Positions 19,582 through 27,863 of a stretch of DNA of 64,000 nt are shown in pieces. Source of the DNA: Pseudomonas japonica (GTDB lineage Bacteria; Pseudomonadota; Gammaproteobacteria; Pseudomonadales; Pseudomonadaceae). Every line of letters starts with the position of its first letter. The first letter of the stretch is position 1. The stretch covers positions 124,001 to 188,000 of the forward strand of contig NZ_FZOL01000004.1 of the NCBI RefSeq assembly GCF_900188455.1. Direction: 5' to 3'. The notes beneath the pieces were generated by a model. That model did not search any database, was not told the DNA's origin, and saw nothing but the letters and a program-made list of their open reading frames with translations. The translations under genes were made by a program, and so were the position numbers.

Positions 19582-21740
19582 TGTGATTTCTTCCCATGCT
19601 TGGCGATGTGATTTTTCGGGGTCATGACTACAAGGTTGTCTACGTCGTACACCGCCCCTCCTTCAGCTATCGGGTGAATGTGATGAAGCTCGAAAACCTC
19701 TCTTCTACCGACTCGCTCGCTGGCTGGTACAAAGGGCGCGGCGCCGTCCAGCATTCTTTGAATGTTTGACTTGCTGAAATGCTTGCTGAGCTCCGGGTCT
19801 TCGGCAACCGCTCTCCAGATCGCTTCGCGCATTTTCCCCCAATTGCCAAATGGTCGGTCGCGCAGTTGATCCGCGATATTCGTAGGAATCGGAGCTCCGG
19901 CAGCGCTGACAGCAGCTCTCTGCCAATCCGGGATTGTCTGTCCTGTTCCTGTTCCAGCCCCCGCATGATCCCGCGGGTTCTTGAACATGATGTAAACAGG
20001 CTCAAGTCCGGAATCCGCCGGAAAGGTGACGATGTAGTCGCTGAAATGCAGATCGGCAGTGGCCGGGAATGTCAGCAGCTTTGGCGTTGACGGAACACTG
20101 ATGATCCCCGGGTACAGCCGGTTCGACTGTTCCTCGGTAGGTAGCGTGGTCGAGCTGTCGCCGGGGCGGGTTTCAGGCGTCCAGAGTACGGTGATCGGCC
20201 CCGGTCCGTCGGTGACGAAACGATAGGCGCCCAGTTCGCCGTCCCAGGTGGCTTGTCGTACCGGGACGGCGCTGGGAACGCCGTCGACATTCGTGGGGAC
20301 AACCTGCACATGGCTGTTCTCCCCAACCATCCCGGAGAGCAAGCGTATCGGCAGTTCCAGATGCTGGCCGATGCGCTCGACCACGTCCTGCAGCTTGAAA
20401 TCCGGCAGTAATTCCTTGAGCGGGCTGCTGATCCCGTAGCGATCACCGTGGTCCAGCCTGAACGAGAACAGCAGCAGCGAGGCAACTTCCAGGACCAGGC
20501 GGGGTGGCCCGACCAGCAAGGGGCGGGCGGCTTGCAGCGCAACCCCCAGCGCGGTGGCTCCCCTGGCGAAGGCCGCCATCGAGGCCGCGGCCGGGGTGAT
20601 GACCTGCGCCTGGGTCGTGGCGCTCAGCGGCAATCTGTAGGTGTATGGACGCTGCGGAATTTCGCTGCCGGCCAAGGTGGCGAGTCGAGCCAGTTCAGTG
20701 TTGGTGGCGGTGATCGCCGCGGTTACCCGCGTGCTGTACTCGCGATGCAGGCGGAAGGTTTCTGCCCGCGCGAGTTCATGCTCGGCAAGCGCTTGCACAC
20801 TGGCCTGCACCAGGCCTCTGCCGATTTCAAAGCTGGTAGCCGGGGTATTGCGTGATCGCGCAAAAACAAGGTCGGTTTCCAGCACCTTGTAGTGAATGGA
20901 CAGCCTCATGGGGTGCGCGTTGCGGTTGTAGTGAGTCTTGTTATTGGCCTTGTGTGCTTGAAGCAACTGCGCCAGCTCGTCCTCCAGAGCCTTGCCGTGA
21001 AGCGGCAGGTGCTCTGACGTCAGCGTCTCGAACTCATGACGGGAGAACGCGTCCAAGTGCTCTTGCAAGCGAGCTGCGCTGACCTGGTGCTCGTGTTTGG
21101 CCAGGACCATCTGGGCCAGCAGCAGGTCCACGGTGCGAATGCTCTTTTCGAGCTTTTCCGCTTGTTTGACTTCGTGTGCGGCGACCTTCCTGGCAACGGT
21201 CAGCGCCTTGGTTCTTATATTCAGATAATCGATGGCGCCGGCAAGCAGCTTCGCTTCGTGAGCGGCTCGGTAGGAAGCGAGCCAGGTCTGCCTGGGATTG
21301 GCGAAACCATGCGGGCGTGACAGGGCACGGACATAATCGGCGGCGCTTTTGGCAAGCGGTGACTCGCCGAAGAACTGCAGGGCGGTTTGCTGTGCGGCGG
21401 GTAATGCTGCGGATTTCTGTAGCAACAACTGCTGGGTGGCTGCGTCCTGGCGCTCCAGGACCTCGTGTTGCAGCAGGTTGTCCAGGTTGCCCGCAAGTTG
21501 TTGAACCTGGGTATCGAGGCTGGTTTTCAGTGACTGCTGATCGGCCGCGTATTGTTGGTCGATGGCTTTCTTGTCCGCATCGGCCTGTTCGAAGATCTCG
21601 AAGACCAGCACGCCCGATTGCATGTGCGAGGTGTAGACCCGGTGTTCGAATATTCCACTCCAGGTCGCGAAGGGCGGCAGGTTGTGCCGATCCTGGGCGC
21701 CGTGGATGGATTGCGGGGGTAATTCGATGGTTGTCGGCAT
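19578..21740 (-). CDS. S-type pyocin with colicin-like HNH DNase domain
   Basis: This 720-residue bacteriocin kills related bacteria by cutting their DNA. The N-terminal two-thirds are rich in coiled-coil (QQYAADQQSLKTSL and onward), with a translocation domain of the S-pyocin type at about 410-590. The last 130 residues match the colicin E9/pyocin S2 nuclease, with the family motif GAPIPTNIADQLRD. Catalytic and metal residues are intact: E684, H686-H687, H711 and H715 within the HNH motif. The ATG has a strong AGGAGG ribosome site. The nuclease-coding end is visibly less GC-rich than its surroundings, as expected for an exchanged cassette. The receptor is unknown, and no LexA or PrtN box could be made out upstream. 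Confidence 0.92.
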   Translation of the reverse strand: MPTTIELPPQSIHGAQDRHNLPPFATWSGIFEHRVYTSHMQSGVLVFEIFEQADADKKAIDQQYAADQQSLKTSLDTQVQQLAGNLDNLLQHEVLERQDAATQQLLLQKSAALPAAQQTALQFFGESPLAKSAADYVRALSRPHGFANPRQTWLASYRAAHEAKLLAGAIDYLNIRTKALTVARKVAAHEVKQAEKLEKSIRTVDLLLAQMVLAKHEHQVSAARLQEHLDAFSRHEFETLTSEHLPLHGKALEDELAQLLQAHKANNKTHYNRNAHPMRLSIHYKVLETDLVFARSRNTPATSFEIGRGLVQASVQALAEHELARAETFRLHREYSTRVTAAITATNTELARLATLAGSEIPQRPYTYRLPLSATTQAQVITPAAASMAAFARGATALGVALQAARPLLVGPPRLVLEVASLLLFSFRLDHGDRYGISSPLKELLPDFKLQDVVERIGQHLELPIRLLSGMVGENSHVQVVPTNVDGVPSAVPVRQATWDGELGAYRFVTDGPGPITVLWTPETRPGDSSTTLPTEEQSNRLYPGIISVPSTPKLLTFPATADLHFSDYIVTFPADSGLEPVYIMFKNPRDHAGAGTGTGQTIPDWQRAAVSAAGAPIPTNIADQLRDRPFGNWGKMREAIWRAVAEDPELSKHFSKSNIQRMLDGAAPFVPASERVGRREVFELHHIHPIAEGGAVYDVDNLVVMTPKNHIAKHGKKSQ

Positions 21741-21839
21741 ACAGGCTCCTCCTTTGCTGTATGCGCGAAAACTACGGAGTGTGACCCTCTGCCTGGATGT
21801 AGATAGTTATCAGCGTGATTGACGAAATTTCAGCTGCTT

Positions 21840-22400
21840 TCAGCCTTTCCAGGGGCAATAGCAACCCACCGCCAGGGTCTGCGTCACCTGCACCGATCGT
21901 CCCTGGATCAGTGCCTGGAGGATCGGCTCGATGAAGCTGTTGCTGGCATTGCAGGTCGCCCCTTCGCTGTACGGGCCGAAATACGCCAGGTTGCCAGCGC
22001 GGTCCCAGATCGCCACGGCGGGGCTGGCCGGCAGGTGCTCGGCACCGGGCAGGCCGGCGATGGGCTGCAAGGCGGCGAGGTTGGCGGGGAGCTGGCCACG
22101 GCTGCCAGGTTTCTGCAGCACATGGAAGGACACGCCTTGCGGCGCATAGTGCTCGATCAGCTCGGCCAGGTGCTGCTGGTTGCCGACGTTGCACGGGCAG
22201 GCCGGGTCCCAGAAGTGCACCAGGCGGATCGGGCCGGGGCCGGCCAGTTCGGGCGGCAGGCGCAGGCGGTCGCCGGCGAACAGCGCGGTCTGGTTGTCGA
22301 AGGGGCGCAGGTACTGGCGCTGGAAATTGTCGTAGGCCCACCACAGGCCGGCGGCGCACAGCACAAGGGCAAGGACGGCGAGCAGCTTTTTCCCCGACAT
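21840..22400 (-). CDS. Membrane-anchored thioredoxin-like protein
   Basis: This 186-residue protein has an N-terminal membrane anchor (LLAVLALVLCAAGLWWAY) and a periplasmic thioredoxin-like domain with a CPC motif in FWDPACPCNVGN. A further Cys lies in the segment GATCNASNSF, and the C-terminus has a GCYCPWKG tail. It resembles the DUF6436 group of Pseudomonas proteins. The ATG at 22400 is chosen over one five codons upstream because the AGGA ribosome site lies between them. It is divergent from the alpha/beta hydrolase. The function, perhaps thiol-disulfide chemistry, is inferred from fold only. Confidence 0.75.
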   Translation of the reverse strand: MSGKKLLAVLALVLCAAGLWWAYDNFQRQYLRPFDNQTALFAGDRLRLPPELAGPGPIRLVHFWDPACPCNVGNQQHLAELIEHYAPQGVSFHVLQKPGSRGQLPANLAALQPIAGLPGAEHLPASPAVAIWDRAGNLAYFGPYSEGATCNASNSFIEPILQALIQGRSVQVTQTLAVGCYCPWKG

Positions 22401-22498
22401 GGACGATCCTGGCAAATTGAAGGGGGCCAGCTTGCCATGCCCCCGCCGACAGATGAATATCGCAGATCAATCCTTTGCCGCCTTTTCGGGAAATCCCC

Positions 22499-23431
22499 AT
22501 GTCCGCGTCATTCCAAGCCGATTCCCTGCGCGCCAGCCTGCCCGCGCTGGCGGCGCGCCAGCCGTTGTCGGTGCAGGGGCAGGCCTACCAGCGCTTCTAC
22601 GGCCTGGACCGCGCGCCACGGGCGGCAAGCTGGCTGGGGCGCTTTTCCCGCGCCGGATTCGAGGTGGTCAGCCAGGTGTGGTTGCCCGCCGAGCCGGTGG
22701 CGACCCTGGTGCTGCTGCACGGCTTCTACGACCACATGGGCCTGTACCGGCATGTCATCGACTGGGCGCTGGAGCGGCGTTTCGCGGTGATTGCCTGCGA
22801 TCTGCCGGGGCACGGCCTGTCCAGCGGCGAGCGGGCCAGCATCGATGATTTCGCCGTGTACCAGCAGGTGCTCGACGGGCTGTTCGAGCAGGCCGCCGAG
22901 CTGCGGTTGCCGCAGCCCTGGCATCTGTGCGGGCAGAGTACCGGCGGTGCAATCGCGGTCGATCACCTGCTGCATCACGGCGAGCGCAGCCCGGTGAGCG
23001 GCGAGGTGATCCTCCTGGCACCGCTGGTGCGGCCGCGGGCCTGGGGCTGGTCGAAGCTCAGCTACTGGTTGCTGCGCCCCTTCGTGACGGGTATCGCCCG
23101 GCGCTTCAGCGAAAACAGCAACGATCCGACTTTCCTGCCGTTCCTCCTGGCCGATCCGCTGCAGCCACGACGTCTGCCCACCGCCTGGGTCGGTGCGTTG
23201 GTCGAATGGATTCGCCGCATCGAAGCGGCGCCCGGCTGCGCGCGGCGGCCGCTGATCGTGCAGGGGGAGGCGGACATGACGGTGGACTGGCGCTACAACC
23301 TGGATGTGCTCAAGGGCAAGTTCGATGCGCCGCAGATCCTCATGCTGCCGCAGGCGCGGCACCATCTGGCCAATGAACTGCCGGAGATTCGCCAGCGCTA
23401 CTTCGCGTTCATCGGCCAGCGCCTGGGCTGA
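22499..23431 (+). CDS. Alpha/beta hydrolase (monoacylglycerol lipase/lysophospholipase type)
   Basis: This 310-residue serine hydrolase of the S33/Hydrolase_4 type has oxyanion loop LLHGFYDHMGLY and nucleophile elbow GQSTG. The Asp of the triad is probably in GEADMTVDW and the His in ARHHLANE. It has no signal peptide. The ATG at 22499 follows a GGGAA ribosome site. A TTG eight codons upstream is less likely. Such enzymes cleave lysophospholipids or monoacylglycerols; the substrate here is not determined. Its stop touches the stop of the convergent DUF2059 gene. Confidence 0.85.
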   Translation: MSASFQADSLRASLPALAARQPLSVQGQAYQRFYGLDRAPRAASWLGRFSRAGFEVVSQVWLPAEPVATLVLLHGFYDHMGLYRHVIDWALERRFAVIACDLPGHGLSSGERASIDDFAVYQQVLDGLFEQAAELRLPQPWHLCGQSTGGAIAVDHLLHHGERSPVSGEVILLAPLVRPRAWGWSKLSYWLLRPFVTGIARRFSENSNDPTFLPFLLADPLQPRRLPTAWVGALVEWIRRIEAAPGCARRPLIVQGEADMTVDWRYNLDVLKGKFDAPQILMLPQARHHLANELPEIRQRYFAFIGQRLG

Positions 23432-24181
23432 TCAGCGCAGGTCGGAGGTACTCTGGCCGACGGCCAGGCCGGCGCGGATCGCCGCCAGGGCGGCCTTGTA
23501 GTAGGCCTGGCCTTCGCTGGATTCGGCGAAGGTGGCGAACTCTTCCAGCTCGGCGTCGGACAGGTCGCGGTAGACATACAGCAGGGTGTTGTTGAGGTCT
23601 TCGCCGATCTGCTGCATCAGGCGCTGGCGCTGGCCATCCAGCAAGCCCTGAGCCTGACCGCCGCCGAACAGGCCGGGGATCATCTGGCTGAGGCTGTCGG
23701 CTGCCACCCCGGCGATCGCCAGGCTGACTTCGGCCCCGGCTTCGCGGGCTGGCAGGGCCTGGGCCAGGTGGCCGACGATGAGCAGGCGGGTATCGCTGGC
23801 CGCGACCTTCGGCAGGCCCTTGGCGTTCCTGGCCAGTTGGTCGCGACGGGTGGCCAGCAGTTCGGCGGCCACCACCTTGCGTCCCAGTGGCGACTGGAAG
23901 AAGTTCAGCGCCGGCGCGGGGTTGCTCAGGTTGGCGCGCAACTGGGCCTCGGCGCGACGGTCCACGGCCTTGGCTTCGAAACGCTGGTTGCTGTTGTCCA
24001 CCAGCGCCTGGAACACCGCCGGCGGCAGGCTCTTCTGGTAGCGCTGCTGGGCGGCGGCGATGGCATCGGAGAAGTGGGCACGCTGCTCGGGCCAGCCGGC
24101 GACCTTGTACAGCTGATCGAGGGAGTCTGCCCGGACAGGCGTGGTGCAGATGATCAACAGCAGAAAAAACAGACGGTGCAT
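23432..24181 (-). CDS. DUF2059-type secreted protein
   Basis: This 249-residue protein has a clear signal peptide (MHRLFFLLLIICTTPVRA). Two helical repeats resemble DUF2059, one of them near the C-terminus (YRDLSDAELEEFATFAESSE, then AYYKAALAAI). Proteins of this type are periplasmic and of unknown function. It is convergent with the hydrolase and divergent from the 2-oxoglutarate oxygenase. Confidence 0.75.
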   Translation of the reverse strand: MHRLFFLLLIICTTPVRADSLDQLYKVAGWPEQRAHFSDAIAAAQQRYQKSLPPAVFQALVDNSNQRFEAKAVDRRAEAQLRANLSNPAPALNFFQSPLGRKVVAAELLATRRDQLARNAKGLPKVAASDTRLLIVGHLAQALPAREAGAEVSLAIAGVAADSLSQMIPGLFGGGQAQGLLDGQRQRLMQQIGEDLNNTLLYVYRDLSDAELEEFATFAESSEGQAYYKAALAAIRAGLAVGQSTSDLR

Positions 24182-24295
24182 TCAGGACTCCTGTCGGCAG
24201 GCGGCTATTGTCCGTGGCCCGGCGGGGCTTTGTCGAGACGCCCGTGCGTCGATGCGACCAAGTGGCGCTGTCGGTTTGCCTGACGGCCCGTTACC

Positions 24296-24928
24296 ATGCG
24301 CGCCATGCACATATCCTCCGATCATCCGCAGTTGCTCGGCATCGTCGACGACCTGGCCAACCAGGGCTGGTCGCGGCAGGCCATTTTCCTTCCCGATGCC
24401 CTGACCCGGGCGCTGGCGGTCGAGTGCCGGCGGCGCAAGGCCGAGGGCGAGCTGGCGCCGGCGGGGGTGGGCCGCGGCCAGGGGCAGGAGGTCCGCGAGG
24501 GGATTCGCGGTGACCATATCCTCTGGCTCGAACCCGGCCAGTCCGAGGCCTGCGATCAGTACCTGGCGCTGATGGACAGCCTGCGCGAAGCGCTCAACCG
24601 CGACCTGTACCTGGGGCTGGAAGACTTCGAGTGCCATTTCGCCCTGTATCCGCCGGGGAGCTTCTATCGCAAGCACCTGGACCGTTTTCGCGACGACGAC
24701 CGGCGCAGCGTGTCGGCGATCATCTACCTCAACGAGGACTGGCGGCCCGACGATGGCGGCCAGTTGCGCCTGTTCTTCGCCGATGGCAGCGAACAGGACG
24801 TGCCGCCGCTCGGTGGCAGCCTGATCGTGTTCATGTCCGCTGACCTGCCGCACGAAGTGCTCGCCGCCAACCGCGAGCGCCTGTCGGTCACCGGCTGGTT
24901 CCGGCGCCGTGGCAACGAACCGTTCTGA
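24296..24928 (+). CDS. 2-oxoglutarate/Fe(II)-dependent oxygenase (prolyl-4-hydroxylase type)
   Basis: This 210-residue double-stranded beta-helix oxygenase has the iron triad H-x-D (in RKHLDRFRDD) and the distal His in SADLPHEVLA. The 2-oxoglutarate-binding Arg is likely in RERLSVTGWF. The family hydroxylates protein or small-molecule substrates, often proline, with succinate as by-product. The start may be 24296 or the second ATG at 24305. The next gene begins 20 bp before this one ends, so the two are probably translationally coupled. Confidence 0.85.
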   Translation: MRAMHISSDHPQLLGIVDDLANQGWSRQAIFLPDALTRALAVECRRRKAEGELAPAGVGRGQGQEVREGIRGDHILWLEPGQSEACDQYLALMDSLREALNRDLYLGLEDFECHFALYPPGSFYRKHLDRFRDDDRRSVSAIIYLNEDWRPDDGGQLRLFFADGSEQDVPPLGGSLIVFMSADLPHEVLAANRERLSVTGWFRRRGNEPF

Positions 24929-25424
24929 GCTGCCGCGGGTACTGGTGAGTGCCTGCCTGCTCGGCCAGCCGGTGCGCTATGACGGGCGTGCCAGCGGGCA
25001 TCCCGACCTGCTGCGGCTGTGGCAGGCGCAAGGTCGCGTAGTGCCGTTGTGTCCCGAGGTCGCGGGTGGTCTGCCAACGCCGCGTCCCCCGGCGGAGATT
25101 CCCGGCGGGCAGGGCGCTGCGGTGCTGGATGGGGACGCGCAGGTGGTGACGGTGCGGGGCGATGATGTCAGCGCGCAATTTCTCGCCGGTGCCCGGCAGG
25201 CGCTGGAGCTGGTGCGGCGGCACGGGATCCGGGTGGCGGTGCTCAAGTCGGGGAGTCCGTCGTGCGGCAACCGGCTGGTGTACGACGGGACGTTCAGTGG
25301 CAGCAAGGTCAGCGGTGAAGGGGTGACCAGTGCCTTGCTGCGGCGGGAAGGGGTGCTGGTGTTCAGCGAGCTGGAGCTGGAAGAGGCCGCCGTCGCGCTG
25401 GCTGGGCTGCGATCTCCTCCGTAG
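24909..25424 (+). CDS. DUF523 family protein
   Basis: This 171-residue protein starts at a GTG inside the oxygenase gene. Family hallmarks are VSACLLGQPVRYDG near the N-terminus, LCPEVAGGLPTPRPPAEI, and KSGSPSCG with the conserved Cys. Cysteines in the first and last of these suggest metal or thiol chemistry. The reaction is unknown. The 20-bp overlap with the upstream oxygenase suggests a functional link or at least coupled expression. Confidence 0.88.
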   Translation: MATNRSELPRVLVSACLLGQPVRYDGRASGHPDLLRLWQAQGRVVPLCPEVAGGLPTPRPPAEIPGGQGAAVLDGDAQVVTVRGDDVSAQFLAGARQALELVRRHGIRVAVLKSGSPSCGNRLVYDGTFSGSKVSGEGVTSALLRREGVLVFSELELEEAAVALAGLRSPP

Positions 25425-25481
25425 GGGCGTGGTTCGTCACACGACAAGCCAGCCCCTGCAACGCGATTGCCGCAACCGAAT

Positions 25482-26258
25482 TCAGGGTTTCGGCGGCACG
25501 GTGGCATCCACGCCAAACCACTTCTTCGACAGCTCCGCCAGGCGGCCATCGGCCTTGACCCGCTGCAGGGCGTTGTCCAGCGCGCTCTGGAACGCGGGGC
25601 TGCCCTTCTGGAATGGAATCGCCAGGCTCAGTACCGGACCGACGCTGGCCCCTTCCGTCACGGGCAGCTTGCTGTCGCGAATCGCGTAGGGCACCAGCAG
25701 GCGATCGCTGATGAGCGCATCGATCTGGTCGTCGGCGACTTCCTTGATCGGCTGGGTCGTGTCCTGATAACCGCGCAGATCCACGCCTTCCACCGCCTTC
25801 GCCTGTGCGGCGAACGAACTGCCCTGGACGAAGCCGAGGCTGTGCCCCTTGAAGGCTTCGAGGCTTTGCAGCAGACGCTTCTCTTCCTGGCGCACGATCA
25901 ACTGGGCGCGGGTGTAGCTGTAAGGCGTGCTGAAATCCAGACGCTCCTGCAGTTCCGGGCTGAGCGCGACCTGATTCAGGGCGATGTCGTACTTGCCACT
26001 TTGCACGCCGGGCAGCAGGTCCTCGGTAGTGACCTCGACGAAGGAGGCGTGGACGTCCAGTTCACGGGCGAGCATCTGCCCAAGTTCGACTTCGAAGCCA
26101 CTCAGTTGCCCGGTGCTGTCGCGAAAGTTGAACGGCGGTGTATTGGCTTCGATGGCGATGCGCAGTTCGTTGCGGTCGCTGACTTCGTCCATCAATTCCG
26201 CGTGGGCCCACGGACTGAGCAGGCTGGCGGCAAACAATGCCCCGATGAGAAAACGCAT
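25482..26258 (-). CDS. Periplasmic amino-acid-type substrate-binding protein
   Basis: This 258-residue SBP_bac_3 protein has signal peptide MRFLIGALFAASLLSPWAHA followed by ELRIAIEANTPPFNF, the classical start of polar-amino-acid binding domains. It also contains EVELGQMLARELD and KYDIALNQVALSPE. It would deliver an amino acid or similar ligand to an ABC permease, or act as a sensor. No permease or ATPase gene is adjacent, so it is an orphan in this window. The ligand cannot be read off. Confidence 0.88.
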   Translation of the reverse strand: MRFLIGALFAASLLSPWAHAELMDEVSDRNELRIAIEANTPPFNFRDSTGQLSGFEVELGQMLARELDVHASFVEVTTEDLLPGVQSGKYDIALNQVALSPELQERLDFSTPYSYTRAQLIVRQEEKRLLQSLEAFKGHSLGFVQGSSFAAQAKAVEGVDLRGYQDTTQPIKEVADDQIDALISDRLLVPYAIRDSKLPVTEGASVGPVLSLAIPFQKGSPAFQSALDNALQRVKADGRLAELSKKWFGVDATVPPKP

Positions 26259-26417
26259 TTGAGCCCCTTTTTATTGGCAATAGACACAGTATTGCCGCGG
26301 CTTTCTGGTTTGCCACGGTCAAGTTGCCCCTTGTGACCGCAACGAGTCCGGGATGTTTGACGGCGGCTGCAATATTTGTCGCGCAATTGCGCAACTTTTT
26401 GTTTTCGTCCGGCCAAT

Positions 26418-26446
26418 AAAAAGGGAGGCACCAAGGCCTCCCCTTT
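26418..26446 (-). terminator. Terminator downstream of serA
   Basis: A GGGAGGC/GCCTCCC stem is flanked by runs that read TTTTTATT on the minus strand after the stem. It ends serA transcription and may also work in the other direction. Confidence 0.85.
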
Positions 26447-26462
26447 CAATCGCGAAGTGAAC

Positions 26463-27692
26463 TCAGAACAGGACGCGGGAACGAATGGTGCCCTTGACCT
26501 GTTGCAGTTTCTCTTGCGCCAGATCCGAGTACTCGGCGTCGACGTCGATCACCACGTAACCGACTTTCTCGTTGGTCTGCAGGAACTGACCGGAGATGTT
26601 GATGCCGTTCTCGGCGAAGACCTTGTTGATCTCGCTGAGCACGCCCGGGATGTTTTCGTGGATGTGCAGCAGGCGGTGCTTGCCAGGGTGCGCCGGCAGG
26701 GCAACTTCCGGGAAGTTGACCGAGGATACCGAAGTACCGTTGTCGCTGTACTTGACCAGCTTTTCAGCCACTTCCAGACCGATATTGGCCTGGGCCTCAG
26801 CGGTGGAGCCGCCGATGTGCGGGGTCAGGATCACGTTGTCCAGGCCGCGCAGCGGGCTTTCGAACTCGTCGTCGTTGGAGCGCGGCTCGACCGGGAATAC
26901 GTCAATGGCGGCGCCGATCAGGTGCTTGTCCTTGATCGCTGCGGCCAGGTGGTCCAGTTCGACCACGGTACCGCGGGCGGCGTTGATCAGGATCGAGCCC
27001 TTCTTCATCGCACGGATTTCCTTCTCGCCGATCATCCACTGGGTGGATGGCAGCTCAGGTACGTGCAGCGAGACGATGTCGGCCAGGCCCAGCAGCTCGT
27101 GCAGGTCGGTCACCTGGGTGGCGTTGCCCAGCGGCAGCTTGGTCAGCGGGTCGAAGAAGAACACCTGCATGCCCAGGCTTTCGGCCAGGACCGACAGTTG
27201 GGTACCGATCGAGCCGTAGCCGACGATGCCCAGCTTCTTGCCACGGATCTCGAAGGAGTTGGCCGCGCTCTTGATCCAGCCGCCACGGTGGCAGGAAGCG
27301 TTCTTCTCGGGGATGCCGCGCAGCAGCAGGATGGCCTCGGCCAGCACCAGCTCGGCAACGGAGCGGGTGTTGGAGTACGGCGCGTTGAACACGGCAATAC
27401 CGCGCTCGCGGGCCGCGTGCAGGTCGACCTGGTTGGTGCCGATGCAGAAACAGCCGACAGCGACCAGTTTCTTGGCGCAGTCGAAGACCTCTTCGGTCAG
27501 TTGAGTGCGCGAGCGGATGCCGATGAAGTGGGCGTCGGCGATCTTTTCCTTCAGCTGCTCGTCCGGCAGGGAGCCGGTGAGGTACTCGATATTGGCGTAC
27601 CCGGCGGCCTTGAGGACGTCCACGGCATTCTGGTGGACGCCTTCGAGAAGAAGGAACTTGATCTTGCTCTTATCGAGAGAAGTCTTGCTCAT
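26463..27692 (-). CDS. serA: D-3-phosphoglycerate dehydrogenase
   Basis: This 409-residue protein is the E. coli-type SerA. It has the Rossmann motif GYGSIGTQLSVLAE and the nucleotide-proximal FFDPLTKLPLG. The catalytic His is in TPHIGGST, and a C-terminal ACT domain (about 335-409) in this class binds serine for feedback control. It oxidises 3-phosphoglycerate to phosphohydroxypyruvate and can also reduce 2-oxoglutarate to D-2-hydroxyglutarate. It is divergent from the dehydrogenase that removes D-2-hydroxyglutarate, with about 170 bp between. Confidence 0.96.
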   Translation of the reverse strand: MSKTSLDKSKIKFLLLEGVHQNAVDVLKAAGYANIEYLTGSLPDEQLKEKIADAHFIGIRSRTQLTEEVFDCAKKLVAVGCFCIGTNQVDLHAARERGIAVFNAPYSNTRSVAELVLAEAILLLRGIPEKNASCHRGGWIKSAANSFEIRGKKLGIVGYGSIGTQLSVLAESLGMQVFFFDPLTKLPLGNATQVTDLHELLGLADIVSLHVPELPSTQWMIGEKEIRAMKKGSILINAARGTVVELDHLAAAIKDKHLIGAAIDVFPVEPRSNDDEFESPLRGLDNVILTPHIGGSTAEAQANIGLEVAEKLVKYSDNGTSVSSVNFPEVALPAHPGKHRLLHIHENIPGVLSEINKVFAENGINISGQFLQTNEKVGYVVIDVDAEYSDLAQEKLQQVKGTIRSRVLF

Positions 27693-27863
27693 CTGCGTAA
27701 ACCTGTGTCCCGGAGAAAAATGGCAGGGAAGTGGAGCTATCGCAGATCGGCCTGAAGCACGATTAGCGGGGGGCGTATGCTAGCATACCGACGCCGCGCT
27801 CAGACCATCCCCGGCACGTGAAGTGTGCTCAGGGTGACTATGAATAGTTCGAGAGTTCCTTCG

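Noticed and set aside
21741..21839. LexA or PrtN box upstream of the pyocin
   Set aside because: No sequence close to the CTGT-N8-ACAG LexA form or a convincing P-box was found by eye; control remains unknown.
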